The translations under genes and the position numbers were made by a program. From positions 1,019,845-1,083,844 of the forward strand of contig NW_020170394.1 in assembly GCF_000524195.1 (NCBI RefSeq): DNA of 64,000 nt, in the 5' to 3' direction. The stretch comes from Echinococcus granulosus (taxonomy: Eukaryota > Platyhelminthes > Cestoda > Cyclophyllidea > Taeniidae). The notes under the pieces are model-generated. The model worked only from the letters and a program-made list of their open reading frames with translations. It was not told the origin of the DNA and did not search any database. Of this stretch, positions 23,601-34,037 are shown one piece after another (within the stretch, counting starts at the first letter, position 1; every line of letters starts with the position of its first letter).

Positions 23601-26600
23601 GGCAGTTCCACTTGCATTACGTCAACACCTGTTCGCATTTCGTGACAGAAGGTTAGAAGGGTAAAGTCACCATTGTGTGAGAGGTTAAAGTCGAAATCAA
23701 GTTCCCCCTCAAGATACGGCCGACGGTATGCACTTCTTTTTACATTCACATTAATAGGATCTAAGCCAAAAAGGCGCCTTGCCATATACAAGGTCAAAAG
23801 ACGCGCGGCCTAGGAGGTAATGTGCAAGTGGGGTCAAAGATTTGATGTTAGGGCGTGCGCGAGCAAGGAGCATTAGCAAACGCTGGGGGCGGAAATTCTA
23901 AATCAAATTTTCATCTGGTTACGTTGAAAAATGGGCATCATGTGCATAAGTGGAGCGGTAAGAACCAACGAAATGAAACAGGAACTGTATTTCAGCTAGC
24001 TTTATGATTTCTGGATGGAGGGTGACAGAAAACGAGTGAAAACTGAAGTAGCCAACATACCAAGAAGGATTTAACATCACGCTTGTATGCAAATTTCAGG
24101 GCGTTTTCTTGATCAGTGGTTGTTATGCAACGGAAAACGTGGGACAGCTGCACGTTACACGGGTCCCAAAGTCCGTGATTGAAAGCGAATCGCCACATCT
24201 ACAATAAGAAAGTTGTCTTGCCGCTGCTGAACATAGTAAAAATAGTAGCAGCTGTGTACTCAAAGAAAGTACTAATCAATTTGAAAAATGTGGTGGTATG
24301 AACGATTCCTTTCAGTGACGGCGACGAATGCAGGCTGCTGGCTTCTGCACAGTGGGTAACTCCCAGCACATCTTAGCTAAATCACACTGAGAAGTAGGAG
24401 AATCCCAATTTGTACGCTTATAACACTTTAATGCTGCGCCAACAGGTTATCTAGGCGCTACACAAAATCGAGATCGAGTCCACGTACCAGGTTATAAGTA
24501 AGGAAAATTTGATTTACACAGGACCGAACTGCTAATTAATCGGAATCACCACAATTATTATCAGAGATCACTGTAAAACAAAATGAAAAGTGGTTAGGAA
24601 ATTGAGGACTGTTGCTAATATCAAAGTCGTTAAGACTAATGGCTCAGTGTGGACCATATTGGAATGCCCACTTGAAGATGTAATAATGTGAGGTAAATGT
24701 GCAAAACTTGGGCTGAGATCCATGGGTATTTCACAAGAGATGAGGTTGCCTTAACTGCTGCCAGGATGTCCATAGTCAACTGACTGCCGTATCCTAAATC
24801 CAGGCGCTCAAGAACAATTTTTGAGGATCTGCGAACAAAAGCTTCAAAATTTGAGCTTCCGGAGATTAGAGAAAGAAAAAAGCTACTCTCTGCATGGGGT
24901 ATCACACTTTTAATCAACGATACTATAATCGCACACTCATTAAAGTAAAAGATGAATTCATTTCTTGTTACAAGTACCAGTTTGGGATAACAGCGTGGTG
25001 GCAACGAGTAAAAAAATCACTACGGGCCCGACCAAAGGTGAGAAAAAGATGCTATGTTATAAAAGTCCAGGCCACCTAAATAGCAGGAACGATGTGCCAT
25101 GTGAAGTTACATGCTTGTATGTATCGGCTACTTAATGTGGATCCCAGGAGGAAGAAGGTTGCGTTCCCCAGTTTTGCTGCTCGGCACAGGTACTGACTGT
25201 GCCACGTATATGTCATAACATTCAGCAGCCGACAAATTTGCCGACGGACAATACAAACAATGTGAAACTGAGAGGAAACCATCCCAATAAGTTCTTTAAA
25301 GGATTTGGAAAAAGCGAGCAAGACTAATCAGGATCAAAAAAGCGCAAAAATATTACATGATGATACAATAAACATTCAGCTGATACTCACGGGAAAGGCC
25401 GCAAAGTATCACAAAAATACCCTAGAGGACAATTAAATCCAGCCACCTAGGAAATCAGCAATACAAACAAAGTCTTCCTACCTAAAAGTCCGGTTCGTGT
25501 ATTGACATTACGCATTGCACATTACGAAACCTATGAGGGTATGATCAAATTATTTTATGTCTACTTGGGTTACAACATTAACCTGCCATATTTCGGCACA
25601 TGTGTAACAAAGGAAGCTTAGTGAAGCAAAGTTAATCTAGCTATTAATATTTCTATCACCGCAACAATTATTTGCCCTTAATTTTGAATATCTTAATAAT
25701 GCGAGACTCCAAATGCAGGGCTATTACACGCAAACCGTAAATATGGCGCAAGACATACGGTAAAATCCTTTAGCAAGGATGTTTACCTGTTTGCAGAAGG
25801 AATGCACAAACTAAATTTGCATTGGTGACATTTATTTAGGTTATGTTCAAAGATCCGTACTTAGTAAAAAAACTGTTTTACAACTCACTAAGCTTAACCT
25901 ACGGTCATGTACGATTGTGCGTAACTTCTCAGACTAGTGTATATCACGGATGTAGCGCTTGTGGGATTTCATATCATGCCTCGTTTGCATTTATCGTTAT
26001 TTAGCCCCTACTTTCAATTTGAGTCTGGCGATCCCGTAAGTCGGTGACTTAACTTGTACAATTTGTGCTGTTTTGGGGATTGGTATATGTGTTTCAGTCG
26101 GACTTTGGAACTATTCTACTGTAGGCTTCGTGTAAATTTCCTGCCTTTGTCGCATAATCAGTTGGGAGTCCTATTGTTTTTGTAGTGCACACAATTCTTT
26201 ATAGTGTGCATGAAATAGTTCGTGTCCGAGTGAGGAAGTGTTTCTAATTGTACCTGTTCTCGGTCTTTTTATTTGTTTAGAAGTGATGAAAGTAGTTTTG
26301 CTTTATTCCACTACTTTGTCTAACTCAACTCTATGTTATTCTATGTTTACTGATTACTATACTGTCATAGTATCGCGATGTATCAAACTTATTTTGTGGT
26401 TTTTCTCTACGCTCGGTAGTTCAATTTTTTATCTGTTACTTGGTAAATTATGTCGCTTTGCAATGGAATCAGTAGGACTATTTCTCAGGGCCCTTTCCTG
26501 CGCAATTGACATTAAGCCAACAACCTACATTTTATAGTTTACGCCTCTTTTGTTGTGCAGCTATCACCGCCTCAAAACAGCCGCACATTTCTTAGTAAGC

Positions 26601-28803
26601 AAGTCAAAACTATGTTCAGCGTTCAGGTGCACACAAGTCCAACACCCTGGCCAAACCTTTTGTCTGAGAATTTTCACTGTCAAGTCGAGTCGTTTCACCC
26701 AAATGAGGCTAATGCGCAACTCTGCATTTTGTTGTTAAACCGACAAAGGTGGAAGAAGGCGGATAGTATGAGGCTGGCTCAGAGAACTATAGAAAGCCAC
26801 AATCTCTTGTCATTTGAACATGGAGACATCATCGAAGGTCGTGCAGGACTTGCAAGCCTTGCGTGGAGCTCCGACTCCAATGCCCCTCATGGGCCATTCC
26901 CTGTGATGTATGTGTCATCTGTTGGCGAAAATTCGAGTGCGTAACTGTGATGAGAGCACTTCCTTGTAGACATACCTTCCATGCTGAGCGTTTGAAATTG
27001 TAGTTTGACATCGGCTGTGGCATCTGTCGTGTGTGCTGATGGCGGGCTCGCTTCTCGCATAATCGACATGAGAAATGTCTAGTCTGCCGGCTGATTTAGG
27101 GTTTTCGATGATGACTTCATGCAGCTAACGATAACACGAGTACTTTATCTACCGAATTAGATAATAGTTTTTATTTGAGGTGAAAGTTTTAAGCATAGTA
27201 AGGCTTACGAATTTTGCGACTACTTTTTTCTAGTATTTTGCTTCTTCCCCTCTCGAGCGCCCAATAGATTTAGACACGTTAGTTCTTTTGATTTGTATGT
27301 ATTTTTAAGTTTATGATTAAAATGTCTATCAATCTCCGCCTTACTCGTATGTGCATATGATTTTGGTCGATATTTCTCGTAGTACTGTTATCATAACATT
27401 TAGCGATATTATTTATTTCCCCAAATATATATTTATGTATTTTTGTACTTTCATAATCTACTTACATGAAACATTTCATGTGACCATTTAGCAAGTGCCC
27501 TCACTATCATTGACCTGTACAGCCGTTTACACTTGTTGATGCTAAATACCAGGTCTAGAATTCCCCCTTTCAAATTCCTCTAATTTCGTCTTGGGTCGGT
27601 GTTCATCCTTGCATGTTTTGGCCGGGATTTTCTCAGAAATCCCTTTTTAAATGGCTAAACTTGTAATCTACTTAGTTTGCCAGATGGGAATACAGTTTAG
27701 GCGGCTATTTTGAATGCCTTGTTGTAAAAACTGCAATGAGTCGCTGTATTCACCTACTCGTTTCGTGCAGGGCAGTGCTAGCGTTGATGGGTAGTCTGCT
27801 GTGATTTGTAAGTGGCTTATTTGGGTTCTGCTATTACATTACATCTCCCGGATTAAAGGTATTGCACTATTCGTGGCCGAGTTCTACTTTCTTGAACGTG
27901 ATACTGGAAAAACTTTCTTTGGTCTTCGTGCCTGCACTGTTCAAGACGTTGTGCTCTTTTTTATCCATTAGTACTTCTTTTCGCACAGGCCCAGATCTTA
28001 TTTAAAAACTGAAGACCACTGTACCTTGGGAATTATACAACACTCACGCCAGTTATTAGGTTCTATTTAAAAGCGTACATTTTCTGATGGAGCTGATTTC
28101 CGTTTGAAGTTCTCTTACCCAATATTAGGGTGCGACAACTTGAGTGATTGCGCTAGACGAGTTTTTAGCTCCAATTTATTTTCTTTTCCATTTTGCCTCT
28201 AACCACAGTCAGACGTATTTTGTGGACTCCGAATCATGTTGTTGTTTCAGGGGTAGGAAAAATGTTAGGTCTTTTCAAGCAATTCCTCACGTTAGCTGAT
28301 TAGTGCTTTACTTTTTAGCCAGTAGTGCCTCTGTTATCTATTAAACCACCTTATTATCATTTTGAATCCTCCTGGGAGTTTTAGCGTCCGCCTTCCTCTA
28401 AAATTTAGCACTGATCGTGTGTGCGTTCGTCCTTGTTCGTGCCACGTATGCGACGACACGTAGACACCGCAATTTAGTTCTTGGCTTGGTAAAGCATTGT
28501 ATGCAAATACCTTATCTTTATGCTGATAATATTATGGCTTGTTGGAAGTAGCTGACATTTCACCTATCATCTAAAGAGAGTAACAATTAAGCGATGAATT
28601 ATTCTTAAATCAACGTAGTTTATGTTGATTCTTTTCACACTTGCGTCCCACTTTCACGTAGCAGCACTGATGAGATTGATGATGATGACAAGGGCCGTTT
28701 TTATTTTGGTGACGAGAGTTTTGATATTTCATCCTTGAATTTGCACCAAAAGCACTTTATTTTGACCATTTATGCTCCAATTCAAAAAATGATTCCTTCT
28801 TAG
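14647..28803 (+). CDS. RPRD2: RPRD1/2-like protein with CTD-interacting domain (CID)
   Basis: Exons: 14647-14803, 15187-15319, 15359-15459, 15489-15565, 15784-15945, 15990-16133, 16830-17239, 17378-17699, 17860-18596, 20804-21090, 21283-21428, then 21800-21943 or 21994. All joints to there close in phase. The first three exons encode a CID (VEPASQLALLYVLNEIILKC; RKVKKLLLMWSERGLF), which binds phosphorylated RNA polymerase II tail. The next ones encode the family's coiled coil (ILFYSAQEKEAGVVVNAYKSY). The remainder is Ser/Thr/Pro-rich with five D-x-D-[YL]-R motifs. Two endings are possible: TAG at 21992-21994, or a donor after 21943 leading to 26561-26907 and 28662-28803, which also fit in phase and read PVFPPM-LSPPQ. 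RPRD proteins recruit the Ser5 phosphatase RPAP2 and act in the nucleus. RPRD1 is shorter, so RPRD2 is favoured. The long form encloses minus-strand genes. Confidence 0.82.
18597..20803 (+). other. RPRD intron 9 (2.2 kb)
   Basis: Bounded by GTAAGT and TTTTAG. No exon-like piece or repeat was seen in it. Confidence 0.5.
22691..24198 (-). CDS. AASDHPPT: 4'-phosphopantetheinyl transferase (AASDHPPT)
   Basis: Minus-strand exons 24198-24061, 23809-23599, 23095-22968 and 22915-22691 join in phase to 233 residues. The enzyme moves phosphopantetheine from CoA to a Ser of acyl-carrier proteins, including the mitochondrial one, and of aminoadipate-semialdehyde dehydrogenase. Both superfamily signatures are present: FNLSHNGDFTLL with TGVDVMQVELP (Mg-binding Asp), and RLWCLKEAFVKNIGTGL (the W-xx-KE-A-xx-K motif). 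The C-terminal block VEFDLS...WRFEEHQL..HVAAVA also matches human. Human is 309 residues; this one lacks the C-terminal extension. An acceptor (CTTATTGTAG) lies directly against the ATG, so an untranslated or spliced leader is probably joined there. The gene runs antisense to RPRD, and lies in an RPRD intron if RPRD has the long form. Confidence 0.9.
24708..27069 (-). CDS. Unidentified minus-strand gene, three N-terminal exons
   Basis: Exon 27069-26976 starts MSIMREASPPSAHTT and ends at a GTATGT donor (phase 1). Exon 25267-25132 follows a CTCTCAG acceptor and reads VSHCLYCPSANLSAAECYD (phase 1 in, 2 out). Exon 24855-24708 reads SNFEAFVRRSSKIVLERLDL (phase 2 in). All phases agree, giving about 125 residues. 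The pair YDIYVAQ and FEAFVRRSSKIVL faintly recalls the N-terminal part of dynein-2 intermediate chain WDR60, but no WD repeats follow, so the name is not claimed. No later exon was found before AASDHPPT starts at 24198. The first exon is open in all three frames, which weakens the call. It could be a truncated gene or a chance set of frames. Confidence 0.33.
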
Positions 28804-28845
28804 TTTAACCTAATGCACCAGCCTTTCTACTCAATATCTCTTTCT

Positions 28846-28848
28846 AGC
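28846..28848 (+). promoter_or_regulatory. Candidate spliced-leader acceptor for TAF11
   Basis: TCTTTCTAG|C stands 44 bases after the stop of the last RPRD exon and 41 bases before the TAF11 ATG. No cis-donor was found between stop and acceptor. In flatworms such a placement marks the downstream gene of a polycistronic, trans-spliced unit. This is an inference from spacing. Confidence 0.45.
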
Positions 28849-28888
28849 GGAATGCCAACGCGAAAAATCTTTCAAACTTTAGTGACTG

Positions 28889-31494
28889 ATGGATTCAATT
28901 TCTTCTCCTCTTAAAAGAGAACTCGAAGGTGTATCTACAGCCAATGGCCCCCCTTCGAAGAAGCGATCATTTCAGATTATTCCCAACGTATGTGTAATTT
29001 CTCCCTACTAGCAGTATTTAAGCCCACTAATGACACCATCGTTCTATCATTTAACAGAGTTCAAAGCGCGCTTCAAAGAATGCATTTATTTAGAATGCTT
29101 GCGTGCTTTGCTGCTCTTAAAATCCATCGAACACTTTGTACTTACATCGGACAGAACGTTTTGTCTAAAATATCACCAATTTTAAGCATACCACTTTAAT
29201 TTGGGGTAGCTTGTTTTTCAATGGACGTTGACCTGATTTTGTGTTCTTTTCTCAAAAAAACTTGGAGATGAGACTCACTCTGGCGCATCTGTTTCTTCTT
29301 ATTCGCCCCAAACAACGTATCTGCTAATGTTCTCTTTGGAACAATGACTTCATCACACTTAGGTTGGGTGGGTCCAGGGGAGTGATTTTCAACAGTGTAC
29401 GGTAGTTTAGTCATGACGAAATGTATCATTCAGTATCTCACCATGTCCCTAATTTCTATGTAAAACATCTGTCATTCTTCGTTCTCCCAAATGAATTGTT
29501 TTCGAATGTGTTTTGATGTTAGTGACCAGAGTTTGGTATTTGATTCTGCCACCGTTTCAGGCAGTTGGGCCATTAATATATTTTTTTTGCAATCTTAGGC
29601 TTAAATTAATTTGCTATAATGCCATCTGCAACATATTAATTGTTTTGCTCATATACACGGGCTCTGTCAGAGTCTCAGTCCGTTCACGCAGCCGCACTGT
29701 TTTAATCATTTCTATTCTTCGGCATTTTGCACTTACGAATTCAAGGTAAAGGCATTAAGGCTGTTGTTGCAATCAAAGGCACTAATACGACGCATGAACA
29801 TAACCATTTGTAATGTTATGGCATCGATTTGAACAGTGCAAAAAATGTAAAACTCTTGCATGACTTTTTGTCAGATAGTTTAAGGCCAGTCTTGTGAAAC
29901 AAGCCCGTATTTCAGTCCTAACTGCTTACGCTCCAATTTCACTAGCCGTTCGTAGTTGACGCACCTTTATATTCTTTGTATCTTTCAAACTACATTCAGC
30001 CTAGGAAAACAACACCAAGTGCATTTAGGCAGTAAACACCCCATGCATGATCAGTGTAAATTTTACAAAGTGACTATTGTAAGTTGTGTGCCTATGATTT
30101 GCCCTATCAGGGGTCGTGATTGTTTATACCAGAAATCCGTTCTAAGCGCCCCGGAGAAAAACATTAAGTTGGATCCGAGGGGGTTATATGTAAAGGAATG
30201 TGGCTCTGAGGCGGTGGCCACGGAGGATGATGAATTGGAAGAGGAGGATGTCGAGGAGTTGTTCGGTGACGACGAGGAAGACGATGATGAGGGGGAATTG
30301 GAGTTAGAGGAGGAGGTAGATGAAGAGGACGACGAAGAGCAGGACGAAACGGAGCGTCTCGCGGAGGTCCTCGGTGTGGAGGTCTTTGAGCGGGGTGATG
30401 GCGCGAGCAGTAACACCGATCGACCCAGCATTACCCCCGCCGACCAGCAGGAAGAGACCAATCGAGCTGAGGACAGGAAGTTGCTTGCTCTCATGGCTCA
30501 CTTTAATGACGATCAATTGAGTCGGTTTGAGTCCTACAGACGCGCCACCTTTACAAAGTCTGCTGTCAGTCGGGTAAGACCTATGCCAGGCTCTTGTGTA
30601 TGTGTACATTTATAAAATGGGTTTCCAGACTTAATCATAAAAGGTGGAAACGACCTTCACAAATAATTCCACATGTTCCTCGTCTAAAGTTTTTTGTTGA
30701 AAAAAAATAATAAATCATTACCCTGAAAGTGTGAACATAAAAATGATTTGTATAAAGAGACGTAACAAAAATCTGTAAAGGTAACAGCACACAAATGATG
30801 GCTTAATGTGGATTTTAATATGTACAAATGTTTTAGTTTTTTTTTTCGGGTGAATCGATCAAAATAAGTGATGTGTTTTGACGATTGGAAGTCACGTTTT
30901 GTCATTTTTACCATTGATAATTATTAGATTTTGTATGTGCTTTTGTATGCCTAGCTCATCCAGTCGGTGGCACAGACTTCATTTTCTCAGAATGTTGTTA
31001 TTGCAATGGCTGGAATTACAAAGGTTTTTGTTGGTGAATTGGTCGAAACAGGTTTGTTTGCAACTAGATAAGTATATTACAAATGTTAATTGGGATTTTT
31101 GTTATCATGGTCACTGCTTACACAAAGCAAATGGAGTAGGAACATAAACGTCAAAAATGTTTTGTGCCATTTAGGTTCTAAGATTGTTATCTAGCAGTCA
31201 TCTTGGTTACCCATCAAAAATATGTTACCTTGTTTATATTAGTGATCACATTAAGTTCGTGTAATTTTTTACGCCGTAAGGGACGCGACGTAGCAAGTGT
31301 AAAAGGCAGCTCTTCAATAACTTTTTGGGGCATAAACCCACAACTCCTTTTTTTGCCTGTTTATAGCACTTGACTATAAAGAAGAACTACAGGAAACCGG
31401 GCCTTTGCAACCAAAGCATATTCGAGTGGCTTACGCTCGGTTAAAAGCACAGGAACGTACATCGCGACAAAGTCGGTTAAACCCACTACTGTGA
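28889..31494 (+). CDS. TAF11: TFIID subunit 11 (TAF11), complete
   Basis: Exons 28889-28987, 30133-30573, 30955-31051 and 31367-31494 join in phase to 254 residues. Residues 1-33 are basic and Ser-rich (PPSKKRSF). A strongly acidic tract of about 45 Asp/Glu-rich residues follows. The C-terminal third is the TAF11 histone fold: [17 protein letters not shown], then [25 protein letters not shown], and [13 protein letters not shown]. The last two blocks are nearly those of human TAF11. TAF11 pairs with TAF13 inside TFIID and touches TBP at the core promoter. Human is 211 residues, so the extra length is the acidic region. It starts 86 bp after the RPRD stop. A polyadenylation signal lies at 31816-31821. 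Confidence 0.93.
29279..29414 (-). CDS. Possible minus-strand exon inside TAF11 intron 1
   Basis: An ATG at 29414 opens 45 codons ([17 protein letters not shown] near the end) that stop at a textbook GTGAGT donor in phase 1. Composition is protein-like. A downstream partner is uncertain: an acceptor before 27079 would continue in phase, but that exon is open in all frames. It is either the start of a nested gene or a chance frame. Confidence 0.28.
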
Positions 31495-32600
31495 TTTGCT
31501 TATCCCATCGCTTTTTATTTTTCCCATCTATGCTTGTACAAATGAGCACTTTTATTCATACTCTTGTCTCCTGGGGCTTAGCAATCCTAGTAAATATGGC
31601 TCATGAGTATAAGTTAAGGCTATTTATTTTTAAGTAACAGGTATAGTGGAAGCTTATCTTTGCTATTTAGGAAGTAGACTTCCAGGGATTCGGTTTCATA
31701 TTTTGTTAGTAATTAATGTTATAAAGTATTACCAAGGGTCTGTTTGATTCCATCAGCAGTACTGAACCACGGACACTAGATTTTCGGCAAGCACAACTCG
31801 TGTTTGCATACACTGAATAAATTGGCGCTTTAAAGTAAAAGCATCTTCAGCTACGAGATAGCACTTCCGCCGGTGGTGAAAGCCTCGTTTGTGAGGCTCC
31901 TCAAGTGGAACATCTATTGAAGTCGTATTAGACTGAAGTATGGGGACTGACGATGTGCAGAACCCAATTCGGTTCCCAGAAATTATTGACCCTGTTTCGG
32001 CTCCGGTGGGATATGAATGCAGCTCTACCTCTTACTCAGCTCTGCGGTTAGTGACGTGGTTGTGTGAACACTAAGTGGAACTTGGGAAGGTTCTCGTCCT
32101 CAGATGTGAAATAGTGGGTTAATTGGAATTCGGAGCCCAGAATACCCTTTCAGCGTGGACCTGGGGTGGTTGGCCTAATTAAGACACTAGGTCTGCTATG
32201 AATTGTATCATCCCGAGCAGTCACGTCTACTTTAGCATCTTATTTCTATCTAAGCAGTGTAGCAGCGACACGAAGCACCTGCCGATTTGTAACCTCATGA
32301 TTTTCAATCTCAGCAAAACATCGGCGTAGGTAGAATTCAAGGCCAGTAAAAGTGCACAGACAAAAAGGGCATTCCAATCGTACTTGATAATTTTCTAGCA
32401 CGTGTTGATCTCACAATCCCCAGTATTTATTTTTGGTAGGACAATTGAGTTGATTTTATGTTTTTGCAAAGTCAAAAACGTATTTAACGCTGGCCATTTG
32501 GTTTCATGTTCTGTCGCTCGATTTCACGGCACGTGATCTCGACATCGGCACGTGAGTGTTTGGCGTGAGGGTGATCCGTGAAGTTGCCACAAGAGACGGA
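31495..32600. other. TAF11 3' UTR and intergenic stretch
   Basis: AATAAA at 31816-31821 is the likely end of the TAF11 transcript. From 31900 to 32340 the base composition rises in GC without a coding frame. It may be an old repeat, but no second copy was found in the window. Confidence 0.4.
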
Positions 32601-33335
32601 ATGACTCGACGTTGGAATGTAAATTCCGAACCCTACAGCGCCTACTTGTCACCCAGTAAGTAAAACCATTTATACATTTAGTCTGTGTTACCTATCGACG
32701 GGTCCCACTGCACAGAGTATTTGATAGCTACTTGACACAAGCGACTCATTTCTTTTTGTTTTGCTTGTTGTGTGGAAGTAATACTGAGAAAATAAAAGTG
32801 TATAAAGGGAAACATTCCATTTGTTAAAGTACATGATCTACTAAATAATTTTTAAACTACCGTAAACGAACGTATGATCAATGTACATATTCATTGAAGG
32901 AAATAAACTATTTAAGTTGCAAATAATAAAAAAAAACAATACTATCGTGCTGCCACGTGGAGAGAACAATTTGGCACACTTTGCATTAAAAATGGTAAAC
33001 CTTGGGGCAAGTTCAAACAAGCTCAACTTAATTAAGGACAAGTAGATCAGCTGGAACCGGAAAACGCATTCTACACCACTGAGGTCGGGAACAGGTGCGA
33101 GAGACACTACTGTGGGGCGTGCGGAGAATGCCACTCAACGAATATCTGCGCCTCCATGCGACTGTTGGAGCACGTAACAGGCACCAGCCTCCCTGACGCC
33201 GCATTCCATGCCTCGGAAGCCTATGTCATTAACGACTACGTGCAACGACGCTTTCAAGCGGAGCGCCGCAAACTGCGTCTGGAACACCACTGTAAACCCA
33301 CCGGACCCTTCCCCCTCCCTCACAACACTGGCTAA
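32601..33335 (+). CDS. Small Cys-rich orphan protein, two exons, 117 residues
   Basis: ATG 32601 opens 18 codons (MTRRWNVNSEPYSAYLSP) that end at a GTAAGT donor, phase 1. Exon 33037-33335 takes up phase 1 after an ATTAAG acceptor and reads to TAA. The middle has a tight cysteine cluster, CERHYCGACGECHSTNIC (spacing 4, 2, 2, 5), which could bind a metal or form disulphides. A charged helical stretch follows (YVQRRFQAERRKLRLEHHC), then a Pro-rich end. There is no signal peptide or membrane segment, so a cytosolic role is more likely. No family was recognised. The long open frame on the other strand (33461-33135) is best explained as its shadow. Confidence 0.55.
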
Positions 33336-34037
33336 TGTTCCCGATGCCGTAGTCTGAATTACCATTTGTGGTGAACTCCAAAGGAGTGAAAGTAGACACT
33401 TCTTTATCGGATTTAAATGAACAGTTGCCTGCAAGGTTTCCACTTTAAGGAGAAAAAACAACCAAACCCCCTATCCCTTCAAAGTACAAACATAAGACTA
33501 GTAGAATTAGTGCTTTAGCCATCACAAGTTTAGGGCCAAGGTGACCCCCAACCCATCACATTTTCGCAGTAAATGAGTGAATCACACGACATTACTGACT
33601 TTAGTTAGCTTTGAAGAAGTCGCCGGCGGTTGATAAACAAAAGTGCACAAATTTATTATCCGATTATAACAAGCCTGCTTGCAAACGTGAAGAGAAAGGG
33701 TTTGTACGGTAGTTATTCTCATCTTATATAAAGTAGCAGTATTCTGTCAGTGTGAATATATCAGCAGCCCGTTCAAAAACGCAAAACTTCGGATTCGTTA
33801 TAAGTACTTTTAACCCGTCATGAAATTCTCCGTATATAAAACGTGTAATACACAAGAACAGAGTTTAAACACGTCATAGCTTATTAGACGAATAATTACT
33901 GCCGAAAAATACAAGTTACTTATTAAAATCAGAAAGGAGACTGGCCAACTAATTTTGATAGTTTGGTGTTATATTTGGTGATGCATTATCCCCCTCCATC
34001 GTACGACGGAGGGGCGCATAGTGGGACAAATCAAACT
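33336..34037. other. Convergent intergenic stretch
   Basis: Between the 3' ends of the plus-strand Cys-rich gene and the minus-strand UROS gene. No coding frame was seen. Confidence 0.4.

Noticed and set aside
30063..30494. Long Ser-rich frame on the minus strand
   Set aside because: It is the reverse image of the Asp/Glu tract in TAF11 exon 2. GAN codons read backwards give Ser codons.
33135..33461. 108-codon minus-strand frame
   Set aside because: Shadow of the plus-strand Cys-rich exon, which has matching splice sites and an upstream exon in phase.
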